A DNA stretch of 64,000 nucleotides from assembly GCF_000192865.1 (NCBI RefSeq), contig NC_015276.1:1302001-1366000 (forward strand). Direction: 5' to 3'. Shown piece after piece: positions 17,937 through 26,641 of the stretch. Position numbers and translations under genes: made by a program. Source of the DNA: Marinomonas mediterranea MMB-1 (GTDB lineage Bacteria; Pseudomonadota; Gammaproteobacteria; Pseudomonadales; Marinomonadaceae). The notes beneath the pieces were generated by a model. That model ran no database searches. It saw only the letters and a list, made by a program, of their open reading frames with translations, and was not told the origin of the DNA. Positions within the stretch are counted from its first letter, which is position 1. Each line of letters starts with the position of its first letter.

Positions 17937-18425
17937 ATGACACCTTTTCGTATTGGTCATGGTTTTGACGTTCACAAATTTGGACCAGGAGATCATGTTA
18001 TTTTAGGTGGTGTTACCATTCCCTATGAAAGCGGCTTAATCGCTCATTCTGATGGTGACGTTGTGCTTCATGCTCTGACTGATGCCTTGCTTGGTGCGGC
18101 TGCATTAGGAGATATTGGAAAACACTTTCCCGATACAGAAGAAGAATTTGCTGGAGCGGACAGTCGGATGCTGATGAAGCACGCCTATGGCAGTGTTGTA
18201 AACTTAGGCTGGAAAGTCGGTAATGTTGACGTAACCATCATGGCACAAGCGCCAAAAATGCGACCTTATATAGATGAGATGCGTGCTCATATCGCCGAGG
18301 ATCTTGGTGTTGATATTGAAGGCGTAAATGTAAAGGCCACCACAACAGAAAAATTAGGCTTCGTAGGGCGCAAGGAAGGCATCGCGGTTGAGGCTGTCGC
18401 CTTATTATATAAAGCGGATGTGTAA
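17937..18425 (+). CDS. ispF: 2-C-methyl-D-erythritol 2,4-cyclodiphosphate synthase
   Basis: 162 residues; GHGFDVHKF (metal-binding Asp-x-His), HSDGDVVLHALTDALLGA and KATTTEKLGFVGRKEG are diagnostic. It cyclises CDP-ME 2-phosphate and releases CMP. Good GGAG site upstream. The stop overlaps the truD ATG by one base (TAATG). Confidence 0.97.
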   Translation: MTPFRIGHGFDVHKFGPGDHVILGGVTIPYESGLIAHSDGDVVLHALTDALLGAAALGDIGKHFPDTEEEFAGADSRMLMKHAYGSVVNLGWKVGNVDVTIMAQAPKMRPYIDEMRAHIAEDLGVDIEGVNVKATTTEKLGFVGRKEGIAVEAVALLYKADV

Positions 18426-19603
18426 TGGAAGAATACACAGAGTGCAAAGAAAGCCGCAATTACACAGAACTGAGTGACACTTTGAGAACAGATTGGTCAT
18501 ATGCTTGGGGCGCCCCAACCGTCAAAGGGAAGCTTAAAGTTTACCCTCAAGACTTCTATGTTGAGGAGTTGTTGGGCTTTGAGCCTTCTGGAGCGGGAGA
18601 GTTCCTATATATATTGATAGAGAAGGTCGGTGTAAATACCGATTATCTCGCGAAGCGTATTGCGCAAGTTTTTGATATATCTGTGAGCAAAATATCCTAC
18701 GCAGGAGTCAAAGATCGTCATGCGTGTACAAGGCAGTGGTTCTGTTTGCATGTTTTGGGAAAGCAATTAGATTTGTCTACCTTGTCGGACGTGTTTCGAA
18801 TGCCCGAACAAGTTCGTGTCCTAAAAGAAGTGAGACATTCGAAGAAACTAAAGACAGGCGGGCATAAAGGCAACCGTTTCGTGCTTAGAGTGCGGGAATT
18901 AGAGCGTCAAGACAGTGATCAGTTTTTAGAGCGGCTTGAGTTGATTAAGCGTTTTGGTGTTCCCAACTACTTCGGCGCACAGCGGTTTGGCATTGATGGC
19001 AATAATTTGCAACATGGGCTGGGTTTTGTTGGACGCGGACGGCAAAGTAAACGTCGCTTAAGCAAAACAGAAGGCTTTTGGTTATCCGCTATCCGCTCTT
19101 GGTTCTTCAATGAGAGTTTGCATCGGCAGGTTCTAAGTGGTCAATGGGAGCGCCTTTATGTTGGCGATATCATGCAATACTCCACACAGAATCAACAGCG
19201 TCGCGTTAAAGCGCTTTCAAATGAAACACTATTAGCTCTAAGAACAGGTAAATGCTCCCCCATTCACCCTTTGTTGAGTGATGGTTGGGAAAAAGGAACG
19301 AGTGAGATACGGGCTAAAGTCATACAAGAAATCATCGATCAACATTCTGATTTATATAAAGGTTTCTTAACATTTGAGTGTAGTCGTGAAGATCGTCTCA
19401 CGCGAATCATTCCTGTGGATATGGCGTGGGAATTGCTTCAGAGCAAGCGCTCTGGTGATGACATAGAAACACCTAGAGAGGATCTCATTTTACAGTTTGA
19501 ATTGCCTAAAGGGGCGTTTGCGACGACCGTGATGCGAGAACTTATTCTGCTTGAGGACTGCTCCCAATACGAGAGAAGTAAGGGGCGAGAGGAACGTAGG
19601 TGA
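18425..19603 (+). CDS. truD: tRNA pseudouridine(13) synthase
   Basis: 392 residues, somewhat longer than the E. coli protein because of an N-terminal extension of about 20 residues. The catalytic Asp is D97 in the motif GVKDRHACTRQWF. Also visible are KTGGHKGNRFVLRVREL and PNYFGAQRFG, both TruD signatures. It makes pseudouridine at position 13 of tRNA-Glu. A downstream start near residue 22 is possible but lacks a better ribosome site. Overlaps ispF by one base and surE by four. Confidence 0.93.
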   Translation: MEEYTECKESRNYTELSDTLRTDWSYAWGAPTVKGKLKVYPQDFYVEELLGFEPSGAGEFLYILIEKVGVNTDYLAKRIAQVFDISVSKISYAGVKDRHACTRQWFCLHVLGKQLDLSTLSDVFRMPEQVRVLKEVRHSKKLKTGGHKGNRFVLRVRELERQDSDQFLERLELIKRFGVPNYFGAQRFGIDGNNLQHGLGFVGRGRQSKRRLSKTEGFWLSAIRSWFFNESLHRQVLSGQWERLYVGDIMQYSTQNQQRRVKALSNETLLALRTGKCSPIHPLLSDGWEKGTSEIRAKVIQEIIDQHSDLYKGFLTFECSREDRLTRIIPVDMAWELLQSKRSGDDIETPREDLILQFELPKGAFATTVMRELILLEDCSQYERSKGREERR

Positions 19604-20361
19604 AAGTATTAGTATCGAATGATGATGGCTTAGATGCGCAAGGCATTCAAACGCTTGCAGCGACATTGTCCTCAGAATATCACACAAGGGTTGTTGCACC
19701 GGATCGTAATCGCAGTGGAGCGAGCAATTCGCTAACCCTAACCCGACCTTTACAACCTGTTCAAGTTAGAGAAGGGCAATACCGCGTTGACGGTACGCCA
19801 ACTGACTGTGTCAACTTGGGTATGTCAGGCGTAATTGAAGATTCTGAATTTGATGTGGTTGTATCTGGGATTAACCATGGGCCTAACCTTGGTGATGACG
19901 TGATATATTCTGGCACCGTCGCAGCAGCGCTAGAAGCACGACACCTTGGACGCCCAGCGTTAGCGGTATCTCTTGTTGGAAATACACATTTTGATACCGC
20001 TGCGAAGGTGGCGCTGCTTTTACTTAAAAGGCTAATCACGGACAGTCACTCTCTTGCGTTACCGCCTAAGATTATTCTAAGTATTAATGTCCCAGACCTT
20101 CCTTATGAGTCTTTGTCTGGTATTAAAATTACGCGTTTGGGTCATCGGCACTCTGCTCAACCTGCGGTTTCTGCTCAGCACCCCCGAGGAATAGAAAGTT
20201 ACTGGATTGGTGCTTTGTCAGAGCCCTACGACGCCGCCTCCGGAACGGATTTTGATGCTGTTAAAAATGGCTATGTTTCGATCACACCAATTCATGCTGA
20301 CATGACCTGTCATTCAGTGTTGTCAACGTTGGACGATTGGGCAGGCAGTATTTCTATATGA
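19600..20361 (+). CDS. surE: 5'/3'-nucleotidase SurE
   Basis: 253 residues from GTG 19600, which overlaps the truD stop. The metal-binding NDDG near the N-terminus (VSNDDGLDAQGI), DRNRSGASNS, VDGTPTDCVNLG and SGINHGPNLGDDVIYSGTVA are SurE hallmarks. It removes phosphate from nucleoside monophosphates and short polyphosphate, and is linked to stationary-phase survival. The stop overlaps the pcm ATG (ATGA at 20358). Confidence 0.95.
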   Translation: MKVLVSNDDGLDAQGIQTLAATLSSEYHTRVVAPDRNRSGASNSLTLTRPLQPVQVREGQYRVDGTPTDCVNLGMSGVIEDSEFDVVVSGINHGPNLGDDVIYSGTVAAALEARHLGRPALAVSLVGNTHFDTAAKVALLLLKRLITDSHSLALPPKIILSINVPDLPYESLSGIKITRLGHRHSAQPAVSAQHPRGIESYWIGALSEPYDAASGTDFDAVKNGYVSITPIHADMTCHSVLSTLDDWAGSISI

Positions 20362-21020
20362 CGTCGGTATTGAATGAGTTAGTGCGAAAAACAGAGCCCA
20401 GAGCCACGTCTATGTTGGCGTACTTACAAGAATCTGGTATTCATCAACCAGATATATTAAAGCTTATGGCAAGTTTGCCTCGTCATGAGTTTGTTGAGCC
20501 CGCTTTTTCTCACTTAGCTTACTCTCCGACACCGCTCCCAATTGGTAAAAATCAAACAATCAGCCAGCCTTTGACGGTCGCAAGGATGTCGGAATGGCTG
20601 CTTCAATATGCAAGACGCGGACGTGTCTTGGAGATAGGGACAGGTTCTGGCTATCAGACGTGCATTTTGGCGAATTTATTTAATAAAGTGCACACTATCG
20701 AGCGTCAAAAGGCGCTATTAGATCTGGCGATGAAACGTCTCGCAAATTTTGGGGTCTCAAATGTAGAGTTTCATCATGGTGATGGGCATTTGGGGTGGCC
20801 AACCAATATTTCTATGGACGCCATCATTGTCACAGCTTTGGCCTCTAAGGTGCCTCACGCCTTAACAAATTCACTAAAAGAAGGCGGTATTCTTATCATG
20901 CCGATTGAAGATGAAACCCCCTCTATTGGCTGCTGGCAAAAGACGGGAGAAAAATGGCGTCGTTTGGAGTTTGCTCCAGCGCAGTTTGTACCTATGTTAG
21001 AAGGAAAAGAAGATGCCTAA
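20358..21020 (+). CDS. pcm: Protein-L-isoaspartate O-methyltransferase
   Basis: 220 residues from ATG 20358, chosen because it overlaps the surE stop. ISQPLTVARM and the SAM-binding loop LEIGTGSGYQTCIL identify PIMT. It repairs aged proteins by methylating isoaspartate. The final eight bases overlap the next gene, a DUF368 membrane protein. Confidence 0.95.
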   Translation: MTSVLNELVRKTEPRATSMLAYLQESGIHQPDILKLMASLPRHEFVEPAFSHLAYSPTPLPIGKNQTISQPLTVARMSEWLLQYARRGRVLEIGTGSGYQTCILANLFNKVHTIERQKALLDLAMKRLANFGVSNVEFHHGDGHLGWPTNISMDAIIVTALASKVPHALTNSLKEGGILIMPIEDETPSIGCWQKTGEKWRRLEFAPAQFVPMLEGKEDA

Positions 21021-21927
21021 ATGGCTTAAAACGTATTTAAGCGGCGTATTGATGGGCGCAGCTGATGTTGTCCCCGGTGTTTCTGGCGGGACAATTGCCT
21101 TTATTGTGGGGATTTATGATCGATTAATTCATGCGTTAAGTGGCGTGAATAAAGTCAGTGTTATCATGTTGTTTAAAGGTGATATTAAAGGGTTGTGGCA
21201 GCATTTCGATTTGGGCTTTTTGCTTGTGCTCGCTGCGGGAATTCTAACGAGTATTGTTTCTCTTGCAGGCATTATTACGCATGCATTGTCAGATTATCCA
21301 ATCTGGGTTTGGAGCTTTTTCTTTGGTTTGATTTTGGCATCAGCTTGGATGCTTGCTAAAGAGTTTAATTTGTACATTCGTAAGAATGTACTGAGTTTGT
21401 TTGTTGGGGTTGTTGTTGGCGCGTCTCTATCCATGTTGGTCCCCATGCATATTAGCCTTTCGTTATCGCTCGTTTTCTTTGCAGGGATGATCGCAATTTG
21501 CGCAATGATATTACCCGGAATTTCGGGGAGTTTCCTGCTTTTGATGATGGGGTTGTATGGCGATATTTTGCTGTCGATTAAGGAATTTAACATAGTGGTG
21601 ATCGCTGTCTTTGGCTGCGGTGCGTTAGTCGGCTTGCTAAGCTTCTCTAAACTATTAAACTGGACGTTAAATCGTTATCGAGAGTTGAGCATGGCGATGT
21701 TGACTGGAGTCATGTTAGGTGCTCTTGTGAAAGTATGGCCTTGGAAAGAAGTTACCGACGTGATGGTTGTAGGCGATAAGCAGGTTCCAGTATCTGAGGC
21801 CTTATTATTACCTTGGAATCTTGAGCATTACTCAATGTTTGGTGATTTCCTTGGCCCGTTATGTGTACTTTTACTCGGTCTTTTTTCCGTTTTTATAGTG
21901 CGATTCGCCTCAAATCGCATAAATTAA
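21013..21927 (+). CDS. DUF368 membrane protein, probable undecaprenyl-phosphate translocase (PopT family)
   Basis: 304 residues with about eight hydrophobic segments. N-terminal GAADVVPGVSGGTIAFIVGI and the internal repeat ILPGISGSFLLLMMGLYGDI are the DUF368 signature. The family (PopT) has been reported to recycle undecaprenyl phosphate across the inner membrane for wall and surface-polymer synthesis. It is inserted in the surE-pcm-nlpD-rpoS order, overlaps pcm by eight bases and is followed 68 bases later by nlpD. Confidence 0.88.
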   Translation: MPKWLKTYLSGVLMGAADVVPGVSGGTIAFIVGIYDRLIHALSGVNKVSVIMLFKGDIKGLWQHFDLGFLLVLAAGILTSIVSLAGIITHALSDYPIWVWSFFFGLILASAWMLAKEFNLYIRKNVLSLFVGVVVGASLSMLVPMHISLSLSLVFFAGMIAICAMILPGISGSFLLLMMGLYGDILLSIKEFNIVVIAVFGCGALVGLLSFSKLLNWTLNRYRELSMAMLTGVMLGALVKVWPWKEVTDVMVVGDKQVPVSEALLLPWNLEHYSMFGDFLGPLCVLLLGLFSVFIVRFASNRIN

Positions 21928-21995
21928 CGAAAATTAACAGGCTATAAACTAACCGTAACTTTTGTTGTAGGTGAATGATTCTGATCACGTTGCTC

Positions 21996-22844
21996 ATGGT
22001 CGAACAGCGACGAAACGCTCTAAAGCGTTTTATTAGTGTGACAATAGCAAGTTTGCTATTGTCTGCGTGCGCCTATGACAGCTTTCATTACCCCGATAAA
22101 AATTCAAATTCGCGAACGAATGCTTCTTCTAGGCCGCAGGTCACGCCTATGCCTGCGACGGGCATACATAAGGTTCAAAGCGGCGATACGCTGTTTGCCA
22201 TTGCGTTTCAGTATGGTTTGGATTATCGCAAGGTCGCTGCTTTAAACAAGATTGACTCCCCCTATGTGATTTACCCAAATCAGAAAATCCGATTAATCGG
22301 CAAACGAAAAGCACTTACAAAAACAACGCCCCCTCAAAAGACGGTTAAGCCTAGTAAAACCACTAAAAAAACGGCTTCTAGTTCAACAAAAGCGAGCTCG
22401 AATGTAAAAAATGTAAAAAAAGTGAACTCTGCTAAAAAACTGCCGTCAAATAATAAGAAGATAACGAAAAAAGTTGAAAAGTGGCTGTGGCCAGTGGATG
22501 GAAAAGTGATTCGGGGCTTTTCAAGCAGTGGTGTTAGTAGTAAAGGTATAGACATCAAGGGAACAAAAGGTCACCATGTAAAAGCAGTAGCAGATGGCAT
22601 TGTTGTGTATGCGGGTAGTGGGCTGATCGGATACGGTAAGCTTGTTATCATCAAACATAATGAAATCTATCTTAGCGCATATGCGTATAACGAACGTATA
22701 TTAGTGAAAGAACAACAAAGTGTCCGAGCAGGAGATTCTCTTGCGATTATCGGCGGGAAAGGAAGCGAGAAACCTTTATTGCATTTTGAAGTGCGTAAAG
22801 ACGGTCAACCAGTGAATCCACTAAACGTATTACCCAAACGATAA
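21996..22844 (+). CDS. nlpD: NlpD-type lipoprotein, activator of amidase
   Basis: 282 residues from ATG 21996; an in-frame ATG at 21975 would add seven residues, and neither start has an ideal ribosome site. A lipoprotein signal ends in LLSAC (lipobox). A LysM domain (VQSGDTLFAIAFQYGLDYRK) binds peptidoglycan, then comes a Lys/Thr/Ser-rich linker and a LytM (M23-like) domain (WPVDGKVIRGF to HFEVRKDG). The zinc ligand expected before the Asp is missing (SKGIDIKG), as in E. coli NlpD, so it should activate AmiC rather than cut wall itself. Located directly before rpoS. Confidence 0.93.
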   Translation: MVEQRRNALKRFISVTIASLLLSACAYDSFHYPDKNSNSRTNASSRPQVTPMPATGIHKVQSGDTLFAIAFQYGLDYRKVAALNKIDSPYVIYPNQKIRLIGKRKALTKTTPPQKTVKPSKTTKKTASSSTKASSNVKNVKKVNSAKKLPSNNKKITKKVEKWLWPVDGKVIRGFSSSGVSSKGIDIKGTKGHHVKAVADGIVVYAGSGLIGYGKLVIIKHNEIYLSAYAYNERILVKEQQSVRAGDSLAIIGGKGSEKPLLHFEVRKDGQPVNPLNVLPKR

Positions 22845-22871
22845 CGACGCTACGTTGGGTGAGGAGGGGGC

Positions 22872-23861
22872 ATGAAAGCGACTGAAATGGAAAAGACTGA
22901 GTTAGTTACTACACTTGCAGACAATGTTGATTTGGAACTTGACCTTGAAGAAGGCCAAGACACTACTGAATTCGATTCTGCAGTCAGTGCTCGTTACAGC
23001 AACGAAGATAACAGCAAATCGTTAGATGTTACGCAGCTATATTTAAGTGAAATTGGTTTTTCACCACTGTTAACGGCAGAAGAAGAAGTTTATTTTGCAC
23101 GACTTGCTTTAAAAGGAGATGAGGCAGCACGCAAAAGAATGATTGAGAGTAATTTACGGCTCGTTGTAAAGATCTCAAGGCGTTATTTGAACAGAGGCTT
23201 ATCATTACTGGATTTGATTGAAGAAGGTAATTTAGGTCTTATCAGGGCTGTTGAAAAATTTGATCCGGAGCGTGGCTTTCGCTTCTCAACGTACGCGACT
23301 TGGTGGATAAGACAGACCATAGAGCGTGCAATCATGAATCAGACTCGAACCATTCGTTTACCGATTCACGTTGTCAAAGAGCTCAATGTGTACCTTCGGG
23401 CTGCTCGGGAATTGACCCAGCAACTTGACCATGAGCCGAGCCCAGAAGAAATTGCGGATAAACTAGATCGTCCTGTTGAGGACGTTCAAAAAATGTTGAG
23501 TTTGAATGAGCGAATTAGCTCTATTGATTCTCCTCTTGGCGGCAGCGAAGGCGATAAAAGTCTTGTTGAGGTTATTCCTGATACGCAACATTCTAACCCT
23601 GAAGATGAGCGTCAAGAAGGGGATGTTCTCAACAGTATTGATGGTTGGTTAGATGCCTTAAATGAAAAGCAGCGAGAGGTCATTGCTCGTCGATTTGGTT
23701 TACGTGGCTACGAACCCAGCACGCTAGAAGATGTCGGTGCTGAGATTGGCTTAACGCGAGAAAGAGTTCGACAAATTCAAGTTGAGGCGTTACGCAAACT
23801 TAGACTGATGCTGGACAAGCAAGGTTTGTCTTTGGATGATGTTATTCAGCTCGATTACTAG
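22872..23861 (+). CDS. rpoS: RNA polymerase sigma factor RpoS
   Basis: 329 residues, ATG 22872 after a strong GAGGAGG site. Sigma-70 regions are clear: 1.2 (DVTQLYLSEIGFSPLLT), 2 (NLRLVVKISRRYLNRGL; STYATWWIRQTIERAIMNQ), 3 and 4 (EQR-like, LTRERVRQIQVEALRKLR). The nlpD-rpoS order and the stationary-phase N-terminus support RpoS rather than RpoD or RpoH. As elsewhere, part of its transcription probably starts inside nlpD (inference). Confidence 0.97.
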   Translation: MKATEMEKTELVTTLADNVDLELDLEEGQDTTEFDSAVSARYSNEDNSKSLDVTQLYLSEIGFSPLLTAEEEVYFARLALKGDEAARKRMIESNLRLVVKISRRYLNRGLSLLDLIEEGNLGLIRAVEKFDPERGFRFSTYATWWIRQTIERAIMNQTRTIRLPIHVVKELNVYLRAARELTQQLDHEPSPEEIADKLDRPVEDVQKMLSLNERISSIDSPLGGSEGDKSLVEVIPDTQHSNPEDERQEGDVLNSIDGWLDALNEKQREVIARRFGLRGYEPSTLEDVGAEIGLTRERVRQIQVEALRKLRLMLDKQGLSLDDVIQLDY

Positions 23862-23911
23862 TTCGATTGCACTAATTTAATAGAACTAATTCGATAGAAC
23901 TACTTTGATTG

Positions 23912-23945
23912 AAAAGCCGTTAGATTTTTCTAGCGGCTTTTTTGT
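23912..23945 (+). terminator. Rho-independent terminator of rpoS
   Basis: Arms AAAAGCCGTTAGA and TCTAGCGGCTTTT (one G-U pair) followed by T-run. Confidence 0.88.
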
Positions 23946-24001
23946 ACCTGTCGTTCAATATTTGTCGTTGAGTTACGGTGTGCGATAGGGCGGGCTTTAT
24001 C

Positions 24002-25399
24002 TCACACAACGGAATCGCTATCTTCTTCGTTGAGTGTTTCTATTGTATCGTCAATGACTTGCTGATAACGCTCTGAGATTCCTTTTAAGGTATATAGAAG
24101 CTTCTCTTCACCTTCAATCTCTACAACCTCAGGTAGACTGGTGACAATCCTATGTTGAAAGTCGGGAACGGTAACCATTTTCTCATCCAGCAAAAGCGTG
24201 TTGTATATATCCAGCGAGTCGTAAGCATCAAGTTCGGCTAAATGACTGTTTGCCTTCTCAGTATCAAACGCCTCTTTATCGGCCAGTTCTGATAGTTCAT
24301 CATTGCAGGAGTGCAAGCTCAAATGATAGTTAAGAGTTGGCGTGTCTTTGTATAAGTCGCTTTCTAGTAAGTGTTTCATCAGACCGATGAAGAGTTGGCC
24401 TGTACAGACTGCATTCATATAGATACTGTCGTCGCAGTTCATTGTTTTAAAGAACACGAGTACAGAATTCCCTTTATATTGATGGACTATGCCTTGATAG
24501 TTCTCACTGGCTCTGAATAGGGCGCGGTAGATCGGAGTCAGTAAGTTGGCTACCTCTAGAGGCGAAAGTGACTCGTGCCAAGTATCTAAGCTGCAAAACT
24601 CAAAATACAATACACAGGTTTCTTTCTCTTTGGCCTCGATGATGCTTTCAAAATCGATCTCGAACTGCGACTCTTCAACTTTTTCTGATACGTCTTCTGG
24701 TTCCGGCGGTTTAGGCAGTTGCCATTCTAAGCTTTTGACAGAATGGAACGCGGCAGTGAGTTCATTGGCTTCAGCGTATGTTTTTCCCGGTAAGGGCGCG
24801 TCTTTGACTCCGTGTTTCATTGCTTGTAGCGCATCGATGACCTGATATATTGGAGCATATAGCCATTTTGTGACTAAAACGACAACGAGTGTTGCCAGCG
24901 CAGTGATAAAAATGGCAACACCAATAAGCAAATTATTTAAATGGGTTAATGTTTGCTGAGCGGGAGTTTTATCCAGAGTAATGAGAACATGCCCAACGAT
25001 CTCGTCTCTGAATTTGACAGAGGAGCTATATACCCGTTGGTTCTCTGCAGGCCGCCAATCATTAGAAGGTGATGAGGTACTGCCGTTACTGCTTGCCTCT
25101 GCAAGCAATTCATCTTTTTTGTTATAGACGCGTGCGCTTAAAATATTTTCGTCTATTACAAGTCTATTCAACAGTACATTGAGACTCAGGAGGTCGTTCG
25201 TTAGGATTGATTGAGTTGCGTTAAATGCGGCTTGTGTTGCAAGGCTATTGCCTAGAACTTCAGTTTGTTGATTGAGATAATTGTCTAATGCAGATGTCAT
25301 TGTGCTCCAGAAGACGGCCACCGCCACAACGATCAAAATGATGAATGTGGTCAATGTAATGATCATTGCAGAGAGCTTATTTTGTAGAACAGATAACAT
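24002..25399 (-). CDS. Smp/AhpA-like membrane protein with degenerate class III cyclase domain
   Basis: 465 residues. Membrane helix at about 10-30, periplasmic domain to about 150, second helix about 155-178, short HAMP-like segment, then a cytosolic domain (about 260-420) that resembles adenylyl/guanylyl cyclases. The metal-binding aspartates are not conserved: the first strand reads VLYFEF and the later one GNSVLVFF. Catalysis is therefore unlikely. The N-terminal half and the position divergent from serB match the Smp/YtjB (AhpA-like) family next to E. coli serB. Possible role is sensing or scaffolding at the membrane. Confidence 0.72.
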   Translation of the reverse strand: MLSVLQNKLSAMIITLTTFIILIVVAVAVFWSTMTSALDNYLNQQTEVLGNSLATQAAFNATQSILTNDLLSLNVLLNRLVIDENILSARVYNKKDELLAEASSNGSTSSPSNDWRPAENQRVYSSSVKFRDEIVGHVLITLDKTPAQQTLTHLNNLLIGVAIFITALATLVVVLVTKWLYAPIYQVIDALQAMKHGVKDAPLPGKTYAEANELTAAFHSVKSLEWQLPKPPEPEDVSEKVEESQFEIDFESIIEAKEKETCVLYFEFCSLDTWHESLSPLEVANLLTPIYRALFRASENYQGIVHQYKGNSVLVFFKTMNCDDSIYMNAVCTGQLFIGLMKHLLESDLYKDTPTLNYHLSLHSCNDELSELADKEAFDTEKANSHLAELDAYDSLDIYNTLLLDEKMVTVPDFQHRIVTSLPEVVEIEGEEKLLYTLKGISERYQQVIDDTIETLNEEDSDSVV

Positions 25400-25595
25400 C
25401 GTGTTTACTTGCGGTTCCTTTTAACATCAGGATTTTTATAAAATATAACATTAATTCAACAAATATAGCCTGATTATATCGGCATGTTTGGTTTTTCTTT
25501 AGGGAGAGAGATAACTTCTTGTTAAAACGGGTAAGAATATTCTTAGCGGTTGTCTTATTTGTTATAGTTGTCCCCAAGAATAACTAGGAGTTAGC

Positions 25596-26510
25596 ATGTC
25601 CCCCTCTATTACATTAATTGGCCGCATTAACGAAGCCTATCAAATTACTTTCGACGCATGGCTTTCAAGTCAATCGCTTGAGTTTGGTCAAACTAGGTTG
25701 TCTGATGATAGCGATAATTTCGACGTTTTTAGGTACGACCTTAGTGCTCCGTTGTCGACGGAAGTGGCTTCGAAACTGAAAGATGCCTTACTTGAGAAAG
25801 CCAATGTCACCGGAATTGACCATGTTCTGCAGTTGGCTACACACACTATCGAAGATGCAGGGTTAGCGGTGTTTGATATGGACTCTACGTTAATCAAAGC
25901 TGAAGTGATGGATGAGCTTGCGGTAGAGATGGGAATCGGTGAGCAGATTTCGGCGGTGACTGCCAGCGCGATGAGAGGTGAGATCGATTTTACTGAAAGC
26001 TTTACACAACGATTAAGCTTACTAAATGGCTTAAGCAGTGAAGTGATGGATTCGGTATATGAACGTATTGTTCACATGGATGGTATTAAAGTATTGATGT
26101 CAGCGCTTAATCGTTTCGGTTGGAAGACGGCGATACTCTCGGGTGGTTTTACCTATTTTGCAGATAGAGTTAAAGCTGATTATGACATGACCGAAGTTCA
26201 TGCCAACGTATTAGAGGTTGTTGATGGTGTGCTGACTGGCAAGCATATTGGTCCAATTGTCGATGGAATACGTAAGGAAACTCTGCTTACCTCGCTAGTC
26301 GAGAAGTACGATGTCGACTGGACTAAAACCATTGCTTGCGGCGATGGTGCTAACGATTTATTGATGCTCAACCGTGCTTCGTTAGGGGTTGCTCTTCATG
26401 CTAAACCCATTGTGCGCGAGCAAGCCCCTAGTCCGATTAGCTACTTGGGACTCGACGGCATTCTCTATCTGTTAGGAATGACTTCGAAACAAATTCGCGA
26501 CATTAATTAG
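25596..26510 (+). CDS. serB: Phosphoserine phosphatase
   Basis: 304 residues; ATG 25596 with AGGAG upstream. HAD-superfamily motifs I (FDMDSTLI), II (ILSGGFTYFADRVK) and III/IV (GDGANDLLML) are intact, and MRGEIDFTESFTQRLSLL is typical of SerB. An N-terminal domain of about 80 residues precedes the catalytic part. It removes phosphate in the last step of serine synthesis. Divergent from the Smp-like gene. Confidence 0.96.
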   Translation: MSPSITLIGRINEAYQITFDAWLSSQSLEFGQTRLSDDSDNFDVFRYDLSAPLSTEVASKLKDALLEKANVTGIDHVLQLATHTIEDAGLAVFDMDSTLIKAEVMDELAVEMGIGEQISAVTASAMRGEIDFTESFTQRLSLLNGLSSEVMDSVYERIVHMDGIKVLMSALNRFGWKTAILSGGFTYFADRVKADYDMTEVHANVLEVVDGVLTGKHIGPIVDGIRKETLLTSLVEKYDVDWTKTIACGDGANDLLMLNRASLGVALHAKPIVREQAPSPISYLGLDGILYLLGMTSKQIRDIN

Positions 26511-26624
26511 AGTGGAAGACCTTGGGCTCTGTGCTAGTCTTCTAGCGTGACTAAGCTTCCATACTGTGCCTAACTAGGTGTTTACGATCTCTGATTCGCT
26601 CCTATTGAATAATTATAAAATAAT

Positions 26625-26641
26625 AAGAGGAAACCTCTTTG
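26625..26641 (+). promoter_or_regulatory. Hairpin enclosing the ribosome-binding site and TTG start of the LysR gene
   Basis: AAGAGG (26625-26630), AAA, CCTCTT (26634-26639) can pair; the first arm is the only Shine-Dalgarno-like sequence and the second arm runs into the TTG start at 26639-26641. Confidence 0.5.
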
